From JAJNPS01 sp031378845 (lineage in GTDB: Bacteria > Pseudomonadota > Alphaproteobacteria > Rhodobacterales > Rhodobacteraceae): a stretch of 64,000 nt of DNA. The notes under the pieces are model-generated. The model was not told the DNA's origin, did no database searches, and worked only from the letters and a program-made list of their open reading frames with translations. Location: the NCBI GenBank assembly GCA_031378845.1, contig JANNES010000015.1, forward strand, positions 372,001 through 436,000, given 5' to 3'. Each line of letters opens with the position of its first letter. The first letter of the stretch is position 1. Positions 25,238 to 34,479 of this stretch are shown here, piece by piece. A program made the translations under genes and the position numbers.

Positions 25238-26542
25238 ATGACCATTTCCTCCTCGCTCAATGCCGGAGTGGCAGGGCTCAGTGCCAATGCCACACGGCTG
25301 GCGACCATTTCCGACAACATTGCGAACTCGTCAACCTATGGCTACAAGCGCGCCGATGCCGACTTTCACTCCGTCGTGATCCAGGAAGGCAACCGTACGG
25401 GCTATTCCGCAGGGGGTGTCCGCGTTTCGACCTCGCGCCTGATTGATGAACGGGGGCCGTTGATCGGAACAAAGAATGCAACCGACCTGGCCATCGACGG
25501 GCGCGGGTTCATGCCGGTGACCGACATCACAGCCGTTGGCAGCGACCCGGGCACATTTCCGATTTCCCTTGTGACCACTGGGTCATTCAGACCAGACGCA
25601 AATGGCATTCTTCGGTCTGCATCCGGGCACGTGCTGATGGGTTGGCGCGCCAACCCCGATGGATCGGTGCCGCCCAATCCGCGTGACTCGATGGCCTCGC
25701 TGGAGCCTGTACAGATCAACTCCAATCAGTATGTTGGGAATCCGACGACTGAACTGCGGCTGGGCGTCAACGTACCTGCGACCGCGTCAACTGCTGGCGC
25801 ACCCGGAACGCCCTACACGCTGTCGGTCGAATACTTCGGTAATCTGGGAACGTCGGAATCCCTGAGCTTCACCTTTACGCCGACGGTACCTGCGACAGGC
25901 GCGTCCAACACTTGGACAATGCAGGTTACCGATTCAGCCGCAGGCGGCGCTTTGATCGGAGAGTACACGGTTGTCTTTGATGCAAGCCAGGCATCTGGTG
26001 GCACCGTACAATCGGTGACGAATGTCTCGGGCGGTGCATATGATCCTCTGACCGGCACGATCGCACTGACGACGGGTGGCGGCGACCTCGCGCTCGACAT
26101 CGGCAAACCAGGCGCGCCGAATGGCATGACCCAGCTGTCTAGCGGCTTTGCGCCGGTCTCCATCGGCAAGAACGGCTCTGCGGTGGCCAAACTGCAATCG
26201 GTTGAGGTCGACGAGCAAGGCTTTCTCTACGCGATCTATGACCAGGGTTTCACGCGTCGGATCTATCAGATCCCGGTTGTTGACGTGCCGAACCCCAATG
26301 GTCTGATCGCGCAGAATGACCAGAGCTACAAGATCTCGCCACAAAGTGGTGCGTTCTATCTCTGGGATTCGGGCGATGGGGCGACCGGAAAACTTGCGGG
26401 CTATTCGCGTGAGGAATCCTCAACCGATGTTGCCGCCGAGTTGACGCAGCTTATCCAGACCCAACGCGCCTATTCGTCCAACGCAAAAATCATTCAAACG
26501 GTGGACGAGATGCTGCAGGAAACCACCAACATCAAGCGCTGA
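25238..26542 (+). CDS. flgE: Flagellar hook protein FlgE
   Basis: Building block of the flagellar hook; 434 residues. The N-terminal rod-hook motif is SSLNAGVAGLSANATRLATISDNIANSSTYGYKRADADFHSVV, the central domain is the FlgE/F/G-like variable part, and the C-terminal helix is AAELTQLIQTQRAYSSNAKIIQTVDEMLQETTNIKR. AGAAAGG lies upstream of the start. It is followed by flgK after 10 bp. Confidence 0.96.
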   Translation: MTISSSLNAGVAGLSANATRLATISDNIANSSTYGYKRADADFHSVVIQEGNRTGYSAGGVRVSTSRLIDERGPLIGTKNATDLAIDGRGFMPVTDITAVGSDPGTFPISLVTTGSFRPDANGILRSASGHVLMGWRANPDGSVPPNPRDSMASLEPVQINSNQYVGNPTTELRLGVNVPATASTAGAPGTPYTLSVEYFGNLGTSESLSFTFTPTVPATGASNTWTMQVTDSAAGGALIGEYTVVFDASQASGGTVQSVTNVSGGAYDPLTGTIALTTGGGDLALDIGKPGAPNGMTQLSSGFAPVSIGKNGSAVAKLQSVEVDEQGFLYAIYDQGFTRRIYQIPVVDVPNPNGLIAQNDQSYKISPQSGAFYLWDSGDGATGKLAGYSREESSTDVAAELTQLIQTQRAYSSNAKIIQTVDEMLQETTNIKR

Positions 26543-26552
26543 GAGCACATAG

Positions 26553-28013
26553 ATGAGCATCAGCGGCGCACTTTCCAGCTCTTTGTCCGGACTGACGGCT
26601 GCCTCGCGCGCCGCCGAACTGGTGTCATCGAACATCGCCAATGCCAGGACCGAAGGCTACGCACGACGCGAACTGCAACTCAGCGCGCGAAGCGTTGGCG
26701 GAACAGGTCAGGGCGTCCAGGTCGCTGGCGTGCAGCGGATCGTCGATATGGTCATCATCACGGATCGACGCCTCGCCCAGTCAGGAAGCGCGGATCGGGA
26801 CGTCAGGGCAACGTTCTACAAGAATCTTGAAACTGCAATTGGCACACCTCAATCCGAAGGTGCCCTTGGTCAGCGCATCTCGACGCTGGAAGAGTCCTTC
26901 TTGTCAGCAGCGGCCAGGCCAGATTCGGAGCCACGCCTTTCTGCGGTGAAGGATGCGCTGACATCCGTCGTCCAGAAAATCAACGACAGCGCGAAACATG
27001 TGCAGGAGGCGCGCCTGCGTGCCGACCGCGACATCGCCACGACGGTTGACGATCTGAACCAAACGCTTGTCGACATTGCCGACCTCAACAATCGGATCCA
27101 GTCACTGAGTGCCGGCGGCCGGGATACTTCGGCACTCGCCGACCAGCGCCAACAGATGATTGATCAGATTTCCAGCGCCGTGCCCCTTCGGGAGGTGAAG
27201 CGCGATAATGGCACTGTCGTCTTGTATACGACGGGCGGTGCCGTTCTGCTGGATGGACAGCCCGCAACGCTCGGCTTTACGCCAGTCGGCACCATGGTCC
27301 CGGAAATGACCCAGGCAAGCGGTGCTTTGTCAGGCCTTACGATCAATGGACGCGCCGTTGCAACCTCTGGCGAGGCAAGCCCGATAAGCGGAGGAAAACT
27401 GTCGGGACTATTTTCGATCCGCGATGAACTTGCGCCAAATGCACAGCTGCAACTGGATGCGGTAGCGCGCGATCTGATCGAACGCTTCGCCGACCCTTTG
27501 GTGGATCCGACACTGTTACTGGGCGCCGCAGGCCTCTTGACGGACAACGGCGCCGCGTTCCTGGCCACCAGCGAAATCGGGCTCGCACAACGTTTGGCAT
27601 TGAACACCGCCGTTGACCCCGATCACGGCGGTGCGCTGTGGCGCATTCGCGACGGCATTGGTGCGGCCACGGCTGGTGGCGCGGGTGACTCCCGTCTGAT
27701 CCGGGCACTTTCCACGGCACTGACAGATCAGCGACAACCGGCTTCCGGGGGGTTCATGTTGGCAACGCGCAGCTTTTCCGCGCTGTCATCCGATCTCTTG
27801 TCGTCGGTGTCGCAATCACGCGTGCAGCGTGCCAGTGAAGCAAGCTTTGCCTCAGCCCAACTCAGCACACTCAAGGAACTGGAGCTGCAGGACGGGGTCG
27901 ATACCGATCAGGAATTGCAAACCCTGCTGGTGATCGAACAGAGCTATGCCGCGAACGCCAAAGTAATGCAGACCGTCGATGACATGATAAGAACCTTGTT
28001 GGGAATTGGATAA
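26553..28013 (+). CDS. flgK: Flagellar hook-associated protein 1 (FlgK)
   Basis: Hook-filament junction protein; 486 residues. The N-terminus ALSSSLSGLTAASRAAELVSSNIANARTEGYARRELQL is the FlgK version of the rod-hook motif, a helical region (about 90-200) follows, and the C-terminal motif is LSTLKELELQDGVDTDQELQTLLVIEQSYAANAKVMQTVDDMIRTLLGIG. The stop overlaps the flgL start by one base (TAATG). Confidence 0.96.
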   Translation: MSISGALSSSLSGLTAASRAAELVSSNIANARTEGYARRELQLSARSVGGTGQGVQVAGVQRIVDMVIITDRRLAQSGSADRDVRATFYKNLETAIGTPQSEGALGQRISTLEESFLSAAARPDSEPRLSAVKDALTSVVQKINDSAKHVQEARLRADRDIATTVDDLNQTLVDIADLNNRIQSLSAGGRDTSALADQRQQMIDQISSAVPLREVKRDNGTVVLYTTGGAVLLDGQPATLGFTPVGTMVPEMTQASGALSGLTINGRAVATSGEASPISGGKLSGLFSIRDELAPNAQLQLDAVARDLIERFADPLVDPTLLLGAAGLLTDNGAAFLATSEIGLAQRLALNTAVDPDHGGALWRIRDGIGAATAGGAGDSRLIRALSTALTDQRQPASGGFMLATRSFSALSSDLLSSVSQSRVQRASEASFASAQLSTLKELELQDGVDTDQELQTLLVIEQSYAANAKVMQTVDDMIRTLLGIG

Positions 28014-29011
28014 TGACACGCGTTTCCCTGGGCGACATGGCGCAGACATACATGTTGTCGCGCCAGCAGGTCACCATCAAAACCGAAATGCAGCGCGCCT
28101 CGATTGAGGTCACGACGGGCAAAGTCATGGACGCAGGCGCAACGCTTCGCGGTGATTTTCGAGACCTCGCAGGTATAGATGCGACGCTTGGGCGGCTTCA
28201 GGGCTATCGCTCTGCCACCAACGAGGCCCAGATGCGCGCCACCGCCATGCAGACAGCAATCGGTACCGTCTCGGACTATGCTGATACCTTGGGCGCAACC
28301 CTTCTTACGGCATCTTCGTCGGGCAACAGCGGCCAGATCGACACTGCTGGTCGTCAGGCGCGCAATGACCTGCGCAGCGTGATTTCCACCCTGAACACCA
28401 GATTCTCTGATCGCACGCTATTTTCTGGTGTTGCTGCGCAAACCGCACCCCTCCCGGATGCCGATGCTTGGCTGCAGTCCCTGCAGTCCAGTCTCGGAAT
28501 TGTCGCGACCGCCCAAGAGGTCGTGACAGCCGTCGATGCCTGGTTCGCATCCCCCACCGGTTTTGATGCAACCTACCAAGGCGGTGCCGCTACACGTCCA
28601 GTGGACATCGCGGCAGGCGAGGAAGCCGACCTTGACGTGCGCGTGACCGATCCGGCCATCCGTGATACGCTTCGCGGCCTTGCGATGTCGGCGCTGCTGG
28701 ATGTTGGCATCCTGTCGGGAAACCTGACCGAACGCACCGCGTTGGCGCGCGTCTCTGCCGAGATGCTGATGACCACGGCTGCAGACCGGACATCCCTCGC
28801 CGCACGGATCGGCATTGCGGAGGAAAAGATCGATGCGGCTTCCACGCGCAATGCGACCGAACAAACCGCACTCGGCCTTGCGCGCAACGCGCTCATAGAG
28901 GTCGATCCCTACGAGGCCGCAACACGGCTCGAGGCGGCTGAAACCCAATTGAAATCGATCTATTCGATCACGTCGAGACTGTCTCGACTTAGCCTGGTGG
29001 ATTACCTGTAA
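28013..29011 (+). CDS. flgL: Flagellar hook-associated protein 3 (FlgL)
   Basis: Second hook-filament junction protein, flagellin-like; 332 residues. The N-terminal helix pair (YMLSRQQVTIKTEMQRASIEVTTGKVMD) and the C-terminal flagellin-like helix (YEAATRLEAAETQLKSIYSITSRLSRLSLVDYL) are as expected for FlgL. SDRTLFSGVAAQTAPLPD is the FlgL 'LFSG' region. It overlaps flgK and flgI by one base each. Confidence 0.92.
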   Translation: MTRVSLGDMAQTYMLSRQQVTIKTEMQRASIEVTTGKVMDAGATLRGDFRDLAGIDATLGRLQGYRSATNEAQMRATAMQTAIGTVSDYADTLGATLLTASSSGNSGQIDTAGRQARNDLRSVISTLNTRFSDRTLFSGVAAQTAPLPDADAWLQSLQSSLGIVATAQEVVTAVDAWFASPTGFDATYQGGAATRPVDIAAGEEADLDVRVTDPAIRDTLRGLAMSALLDVGILSGNLTERTALARVSAEMLMTTAADRTSLAARIGIAEEKIDAASTRNATEQTALGLARNALIEVDPYEAATRLEAAETQLKSIYSITSRLSRLSLVDYL

Positions 29012-30111
29012 TGCCCAAAATTCTGCTTGTCTGTTTGCTCGTGCTCTTGCCGTCGGTTCTTTGGGCGGGCCCGATACGCATCAAGGACTTGGTCGAGTTT
29101 GACGGCGTCCGCGGCAATGATCTGGTTGGAACGGGCCTGGTCGTCGGCCTGAACGGCACCGGCGACGGTATCCGCAACGCGCCCTTTACCGAAGAAATCA
29201 TGGCCAATCTTCTGGAACGGCTCGGCGTCAATGTCGCGGGCGAAGAATACCGGCCCAAGAATGTCGCCGCCGTTTTCGTGACCGCGACGCTGCCCCCCTT
29301 TGGGCGGGCTGGCGGGCGCATTGACGTCACTGTCTCGGCGATCGGCGATGCGAAAAGCCTTCTCGGCGGCACGCTCATCATGACACCGCTAAATGGTGCT
29401 GACGGGCAGATCTACGCGGTCGCCCAGGGAACGATTCTTGCCGGTGGCGTCTCGGCAGAAGGCGACGCCGCCCGCGTCGTTCAGGGCGTCCCAACTGCCG
29501 GCGTGATCCCGTCCGGGGCACATATCGAACGCGAAGTCGCATTCGATTTCACCACGCTGACCTCGCTGCGCCTGGCCTTGAAGACCGCCGATTTCACCAC
29601 GGCTGAGCGCATCGAGGTCGCCATCAACGGTGAGTTCGGGCGGCCAGTCGCGGCGATGCTGGACTCCGGGACGCTTGCGATTGATCTGGCGTCTGCCGGG
29701 ATGCCTTCACCGGCCCATGTTCTCGCCCGGATCGAGGGCCTGACCGTCGAGCCGACATCGCGCGCGCGTGTGGTGGTTGACCAGCGATCAGGCACGATAG
29801 TGATGGGAGAAGATGTCAGGATCAGCCGCGTGGCTGTGGCCCAGGGCGGCCTGACTTTGCGGATCGAAGAAAGCCCGATGGTGGTCCAGCCCAACCCCTT
29901 TTCCGAAGGTGAAACCATCGTTGTGCCTCGCAGCTCAGCCTCGATCAGCAAAGACAAAGGCATAGGCATGGCCGAAATCACCGGCGGCACCAGCTTGTCC
30001 GAAGTTGTCGCTGGTCTGAATGCCCTTGGGGTGGCGCCGCATGACATGATCGACATCCTCAAAAGCATCAACGCTGCCGGAGCATTGCATGCCGAGTTTC
30101 TCGTCAACTGA
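29011..30111 (+). CDS. flgI: Flagellar P-ring protein FlgI
   Basis: Periplasmic P-ring of the basal body; 366 residues. A signal peptide (MPKILLVCLLVLLPSVLWAG) is followed by IRIKDLVEFDGVRGNDLVGTGLVVGLNGTGDG, the FlgI hallmark, and by VVVDQRSGTIVMGEDVRI and SLSEVVAGLNALGVAPHDMIDILKSINAAGALHAEFLVN. It is the last gene of motB-flgEKLI; after it comes a 231-bp stretch without a recognisable gene, then an IS remnant. Confidence 0.97.
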   Translation: MPKILLVCLLVLLPSVLWAGPIRIKDLVEFDGVRGNDLVGTGLVVGLNGTGDGIRNAPFTEEIMANLLERLGVNVAGEEYRPKNVAAVFVTATLPPFGRAGGRIDVTVSAIGDAKSLLGGTLIMTPLNGADGQIYAVAQGTILAGGVSAEGDAARVVQGVPTAGVIPSGAHIEREVAFDFTTLTSLRLALKTADFTTAERIEVAINGEFGRPVAAMLDSGTLAIDLASAGMPSPAHVLARIEGLTVEPTSRARVVVDQRSGTIVMGEDVRISRVAVAQGGLTLRIEESPMVVQPNPFSEGETIVVPRSSASISKDKGIGMAEITGGTSLSEVVAGLNALGVAPHDMIDILKSINAAGALHAEFLVN

Positions 30112-30342
30112 CGCTTGCGGGCCGTGTCGCCGCGCCAATTGTCGACAGAGCTGGATGCCTGAGCGAGGGCGGCTTGGTGTCTCCGTGTCTCGACCACAAG
30201 ATTTGCCACCTGTCGCTTTCGCGTGTTTTAGGGGCCCGAAGCCGCAGCAGTGCTGCCGGGTCTGCACGACAGGAGACACGCTTTGGCAGGATCATCGTGG
30301 CCAAGCATGGCAGGTCGGCACGTGTGCGTTTGCGAAACCCGT

Positions 30343-31193
30343 CTAGGCACCGGACCCATTAAATCGGTTGCAGGCCCCGGCCATCATTGATTCACTGGCG
30401 GCACCAGGGAAGTGTCCCTGTGACCGAGACTATTCTGCTTTCCGACGCCCAGATGGCGCGGATATCTCCGTTCTTTCCCTTGTCGCACGGCATAGTGCGC
30501 GCGGATGATCGGCGGGTGATCAGGGGCATCATCTTCGTTATCCGTAACGGTCTGCGCTGGCGAGACGTTCCGCCAAGCTACGGGCCACACAAGACAATCT
30601 ACAACCGATTCATCCGCTGGAGCGAACTGGGCGTGTTCGCGCGCATCTTCGTCGATCTCGCGAAAGGCGGCGGTGAGACCGCAGAGTTGATGATCGCCGC
30701 CACTCATCTGAAGGCCCACCGGACGGCAGCCAGCCCGCTCAAAAGGGGGCTCTTCCCCGGCATATCGGACGCACCAAGGGCGGCCTGAACTCGATGTTGC
30801 ACGCGGCCTGCGACAGCCAGGCCACCTCCGCAGCCTGTTCCTCGCGGCAGGCCAGATCAGCGACTACTCAGGTGCTGCAGCCCCGCTGACGACGATGCCG
30901 CCCGCGAAGGTGTTGCTGGCTGACAGAAGCTATGACGCCGACTGGCTCCGCGACGCTCTCGCCGAGCGCCAGACCAATGCCTGCATCCCATCGAAATCCA
31001 ACAGGAAAATCCAGATACCGCATGATCGGTAACTCTACCGAAAGCGGCACAAGATCGAGAACATGTTCGGAAAACTCAAGGACTGGCGGCGCATTCACAC
31101 TCGTTACGACCGATGCGCCCACACCTTCATGTCCGCCATCGCAATCGCCGCCATCGTCATCTTCTGGTCATGATCAATGAGTCCTGAACCTAG
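30343..31193 (+). mobile_element. Decayed IS5-family (IS427-like) insertion sequence with CTAG flanks
   Basis: About 843 bp between two CTAG tetranucleotides (30343-30346 and 31190-31193), which look like target duplications. The inner ends are imperfect inverted repeats (left GCACCGGACCCATTA; right, reversed, GTTCAGGACTCATTG). Its single transposase gene is broken by frameshifts and a stop. The right CTAG includes the TAG stop codon of the convergent fliP gene, so the insertion kept FliP intact. The 231 bp between flgI and the left end (30112-30342) hold no gene that I recognise. Confidence 0.82.
30420..31173 (+). pseudogene. IS5-family transposase, broken
   Basis: Starts at GTG (VTETILLSDAQMARISPFFP) and shows IS427-group features: IIFVIRNGLRWRDVPPSYGPHKTIYNRFIRW, DATHLKAH-like IAATHLKAHRTAAS, IGRTKGGLNSMLHAACD, LADRSYDADWLRDAL, IPSKSNRKIQIPHD and KIENMFGKLKDWRRIHTRYDRCAHTF. 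These blocks lie in different frames: a frame change near 30752, another near 30830, and a TAA stop at 31030-31032. No full-length protein can be made, so the element cannot move by itself. Confidence 0.85.
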
Positions 31194-31909
31194 AAGTAAC
31201 TGCGCACGAGGGCGCCCGCGATGAGGCTCCAGCCGTCTGCGACGACGAAGAACGCCAGTTTGAATGGCAAAGCGACGACAGCTGGCGGAACCATCATCAT
31301 GCCCATCGACATCAGCACTGCCGCGACGACCAGGTCAATAATGAGAAAGGGCAGAAAGATCAGGAAACCGATCTCGAACGCCCGCTGAATCTCGCTCAGC
31401 AGGAATGATGGTACCAGCAGCGACAGTGCGGAATCTGCGGGCGTCACAACCAGCGCTTCGGGACGCAGGGCCTGCATTGCGGCAAACGTCTCTGTGTCGA
31501 GGCGGCCCGCCATGAAGATCCGGAAAGGCGCCAATGTGGCCTTGATGGCGGCATCAAGCTCGATCGCGCCGGTGGTCAGAGGTTCGATCCCTTGTGTCCA
31601 GGCCTCTGTAATCACCGGATCCATCACATACCAGCTCAGAAACAGTGCGAGGCTGACAATCAGCATGTTTGGTGGCGACTGCTGCAAGCCTATGGCTTGG
31701 CGCAGGATGGACAAAACCGTGACAACAAACGGAAAACAGGTAATCGTGACCGCAAGCCCCGGCACGATGCTGAGGACAGTGATGAGCAGCAAAAGCTGGA
31801 CGGATCGCGCTGCAAGGGATCCGTCACCGCCAAGATTGATCGAAAGATCCTGGGACAGGGCAGGGCTTGCAAGCAACAAAAGCCCCAGCGCAACCACCAA
31901 GCAGCGCAT
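31190..31909 (-). CDS. fliP: Flagellar export-gate protein FliP
   Basis: Core of the flagellar type III export gate; 239 residues. A signal sequence (MRCLVVALGLLLLASPALSQ) is followed by four membrane segments. LLLLITVLSIVPGLAVTITCFPFVVTVLSILRQAIG and PPNMLIVSLALFLSWYVM are highly conserved, as is LLVPSFLLSEIQRAFEIGFLIFLPFLIIDLVVAAVLMSMGMMM. The ATG shares a base with the fliN stop. The TAG stop lies inside the CTAG target of the adjacent IS. fliQ and fliO are not beside it or elsewhere in the window. Confidence 0.96.
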   Translation of the reverse strand: MRCLVVALGLLLLASPALSQDLSINLGGDGSLAARSVQLLLLITVLSIVPGLAVTITCFPFVVTVLSILRQAIGLQQSPPNMLIVSLALFLSWYVMDPVITEAWTQGIEPLTTGAIELDAAIKATLAPFRIFMAGRLDTETFAAMQALRPEALVVTPADSALSLLVPSFLLSEIQRAFEIGFLIFLPFLIIDLVVAAVLMSMGMMMVPPAVVALPFKLAFFVVADGWSLIAGALVRSYF

Positions 31910-32178
31910 CAAAGCCCGCCCTTGAGATTTGCGACCTCGGTCAGCCTGACCGCGAGCTGCCCGGCCTGCTCGCCCTCCATCTCTTGCAGTTCTCCGCGCG
32001 CTATCAGACGTTCGCCCACGTAAAGCTCAACCATGTCATCGACGCGCCGATCTAGCGGCAGCACGGAATCCCGCCCCATCCGCAACAGGTCGCGAACCAA
32101 TGGGCGCGCCTTTCCTACCGAGATCATGATTTCGATGGGCACCTGCGCAAACGGGTTCGGGTCGCTGGAGTCATCCAT
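31909..32178 (-). CDS. fliN: Flagellar motor switch protein FliN
   Basis: C-ring switch component; 89 residues from MDDSSDPNPFAQVPIEIMISVGKARP. The SpoA-like domain is complete: VPIEIMISVGKARPLVRDLLRMGRDSVLPLDRRVDDMVELYVGERLIARGELQEMEGEQAGQLAVRLTEV, including the GRDSVLPLD and LYVGxxLIARGEL blocks. A longer frame to 32304 is out-of-frame overlap with fliH and is rejected. The start lies 8 bp inside the fliH end, and the stop overlaps fliP. Confidence 0.94.
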   Translation of the reverse strand: MDDSSDPNPFAQVPIEIMISVGKARPLVRDLLRMGRDSVLPLDRRVDDMVELYVGERLIARGELQEMEGEQAGQLAVRLTEVANLKGGL

Positions 32179-32773
32179 ACTTTCTGTCCTCTTCAACCAA
32201 TGTATAAAATCCCTGGATCGCTGCCGTGATCGAAGCGATCGCCCCATCAAGATCGATGTGGGCCTCAGCATCACCAAGCCGCAGGTAAACCTGACCTTCA
32301 CCAAGCGTTGGCTCTTCGACGATGGTCAAAGGCAAGCCTGTCGTTTTGGCCAGAAAGCTCTCGACAGCCGCGCGCGATGCTGGGTTCAGCATCAGTGTCA
32401 CAGGTGTCTCCGCCCGGCCTTCGGCCAGCGGCATAAGGGTATCCAGGACAATTTGCGCCAAAGCGGCGCGCGCTGTTTCAGGAAGCAGGCGCCCGACAAT
32501 TTCGGTCAGCAGCGGTTCGACCGCGCGCAAGACGTGAACGCGCGCCTCCTGAAAGGTAAAGCCAAGCGACTGGAGATTGCGGGCAATGTCTGCGCGCATG
32601 CGTGCCTGATCTTCGGCTTGCGCTGTTGCGGCATCTTCCCATCCCGCGGAATAGCCTTGTTCATAAGAGGCAAGCTTGGCCTCTTCGAGGGCGTTTTGCT
32701 CGATCGTCACGCTTGAAGTTCCCGGGCGTGCCTCAGAGACTTCAAAAACCTCAAGCCGAAGCGGTGACATCAT
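32171..32773 (-). CDS. fliH: Flagellar assembly protein FliH-like
   Basis: Probable regulator of the export ATPase FliI; 200 residues. It sits between fliF and fliN where FliH is expected, has a helical coiled N-terminus (NALEEAKLASYEQGYSAGWEDAATAQAEDQ with the G-rich YxxGYxxG pattern) and a FliH/YscL-like C-terminal domain. Sequence similarity in this family is low, so the call leans on position and on the GYSAGW pattern. Two tandem ATG starts (32773, 32770) overlap the fliF stop. fliI is not in this window. Confidence 0.8.
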   Translation of the reverse strand: MMSPLRLEVFEVSEARPGTSSVTIEQNALEEAKLASYEQGYSAGWEDAATAQAEDQARMRADIARNLQSLGFTFQEARVHVLRAVEPLLTEIVGRLLPETARAALAQIVLDTLMPLAEGRAETPVTLMLNPASRAAVESFLAKTTGLPLTIVEEPTLGEGQVYLRLGDAEAHIDLDGAIASITAAIQGFYTLVEEDRKYG

Positions 32774-34362
32774 TGAACCTCATCCTCGCGCTCCATCCAT
32801 CCGCGGAGCACCTCGACAGATTCAGTCTGCCGGGCCTCGATCAGGCGACGCAGGCGTGAAACCGGATCGTCGGTCGTCCCGTCGCTCAATGTTCGCGACA
32901 AACGACCGCTGATCGCCGACGGTCGCGCGTCATCTGCTATTTCGCCCGTGAGTGTGGGAACCACGACACCGCCCCCAAGCGCCAATTGGGCTGGAGGTGC
33001 GGGCAAGGCCACGCGGGTCTGGGCCGCAGACGCCAAGATCGGACGCAGCACAAAGAGCCCAAGCACCAGCGCCACCAGAGCCAATACCCCGATTTGCAAC
33101 GCTGACATCGTATCAACCGGTCCCATCACCGGCAGGAATCGAGGCTCGGCCAGCGTGCCCTGTTCGGTAAGGGCCTCGAACTCCAGTGATCGCAGCGTCA
33201 ACACATCACCGCGCGCCTCATCCAACCCGACGGCAGACGCGACAAGGTCACGGAGTACCACCATTTCCTCTTCGGATCGCGGTTGCCAGGCGAGGGTCCC
33301 GTCAGCGCCGGTCACCATTTGGCCGTCGACAAGTACAGCAACCGACAGGCGCCGCATCGCGCCGGGCACCCGGACCAGCTCTCGCTGAGTCTCGGACACC
33401 TCATAGTTCACGCGCTCTTTGGTCTCAGTGTTTTGACTTTGTGCACCACCGGTACCTCCGGTGTCGCCCTCTGGCAAGTTGGAGGCGACCGTCACGGCGC
33501 CACCAGCAGCCTGGTTTGTTCCGCTTTTCTCTTCGGTTTCCGATGAGATGGCGACCCTGCCTTGCGGATCGAAGGTCCGCTCGGTGATCTGCTCGCTTTC
33601 CGTCACGAGGTCGACGGCGACTTCGACGACGGCCTTGCCGGCGCCCACGCGCGCCGACAGCAGGCGCTCGACATTCGCCTTGATTTCGCCAGCGCGGCCT
33701 TCCGCGTCGGAACCTTGCAGGTCCTGCTTGCCCTCTTGCGGCAAAAGCCCGTGAACGGCGTCGATGACCTCTACGTTCTGGGGCATCATCGACACGACCG
33801 CTGCCGCAACAAGGTGGCGGATTGCCTGAGCTTGTCCATCCGTGAGGCGTGCCGTGGTTGTGACGGTGACACTGGCGGTGGGCGACTGATCTTTTATGAA
33901 CGGTTGCGCAGGGGCCTGCGCGATATGCACGCGGGCCGAGCGAATCTGCGGATTTGCCAGGATCGTTCGGGCAAGTTCTCCCTCTTTCGCACGCCAGTAT
34001 GCGGCGTCGAACATCTGAGACGTGGTCGAGAATCCCGACAGCTGGTCCAAAAGCTCGTATCCTGCGCCGGCATTTGCGGGCAGCCCCTCACTTGCGAGCG
34101 CCATGCGCAGAGTATCGCGCTGCACCGAGGGGACGTTGATCGCATCGCCCTTGACGTCATAAGCAACGCCCTGTTGTTCCAGCGCGGCTATTACCTCACC
34201 CGCCGCCTTGGGGTCGAGCCCGGCATACAGCAGCGACATGCCTGGGGTCGACGAAAACCGTGCCAGACCCATCACCGCCAAAAACATGGCCAACGTCGCG
34301 CCAACCACGACGATGCGTCGCCGCGCGTCCATACCCGACCAGATTGCCAGAAGGTTTTGCAA
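32770..34362 (-). CDS. fliF: Flagellar MS-ring protein FliF
   Basis: Forms the membrane MS-ring; 530 residues. The N-terminal membrane helix (IVVVGATLAMFLAVMGLARF) is followed by the YscJ/FliF ring domains: LYAGLDPKAAGEVIAALEQQGVAYDV, LARTILANPQIRSARVHIAQA, PTASVTVTTTARLTDGQAQAIRHLVAAAV. NYEVSETQRELVRVPGAMRRLSVAVLVDG is the RBM3/beta-collar end, a second helix spans LQIGVLALVALVLGLFVLRPIL, and the C-terminus (FliG-binding) ends REDEVQ. It is the first gene of the leftward fliFHNP operon. Confidence 0.97.
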   Translation of the reverse strand: MQNLLAIWSGMDARRRIVVVGATLAMFLAVMGLARFSSTPGMSLLYAGLDPKAAGEVIAALEQQGVAYDVKGDAINVPSVQRDTLRMALASEGLPANAGAGYELLDQLSGFSTTSQMFDAAYWRAKEGELARTILANPQIRSARVHIAQAPAQPFIKDQSPTASVTVTTTARLTDGQAQAIRHLVAAAVVSMMPQNVEVIDAVHGLLPQEGKQDLQGSDAEGRAGEIKANVERLLSARVGAGKAVVEVAVDLVTESEQITERTFDPQGRVAISSETEEKSGTNQAAGGAVTVASNLPEGDTGGTGGAQSQNTETKERVNYEVSETQRELVRVPGAMRRLSVAVLVDGQMVTGADGTLAWQPRSEEEMVVLRDLVASAVGLDEARGDVLTLRSLEFEALTEQGTLAEPRFLPVMGPVDTMSALQIGVLALVALVLGLFVLRPILASAAQTRVALPAPPAQLALGGGVVVPTLTGEIADDARPSAISGRLSRTLSDGTTDDPVSRLRRLIEARQTESVEVLRGWMEREDEVQ

Positions 34363-34420
34363 GGCATTTCTCCTGCGGCAGGATTCTCCTCCGCTTCATC
34401 CGAGAATTGAAGGATGCATC

Positions 34421-34435
34421 TTAACAATCGGTTAG
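34421..34435. promoter_or_regulatory. CtrA-like site between divergent fliF and fliL
   Basis: TTAA-CAATCGG-TTAG, 7 of 8 defined bases of TTAA-N7-TTAA, in the 117-bp gap between divergent fliF and fliL, about 59 bp from either start codon. It could serve both promoters. Confidence 0.42.
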
Positions 34436-34479
34436 TGACCTATGATCTATTTTTGTTCTTGCAGTTGTCGGAGATGATC

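Noticed and set aside
30112..30342. Possible gene remnant between flgI and the IS
   Set aside because: Short frames on both strands exist, including one ending in a basic helical stretch, but none matches a flagellar family that I recognise and all are interrupted.
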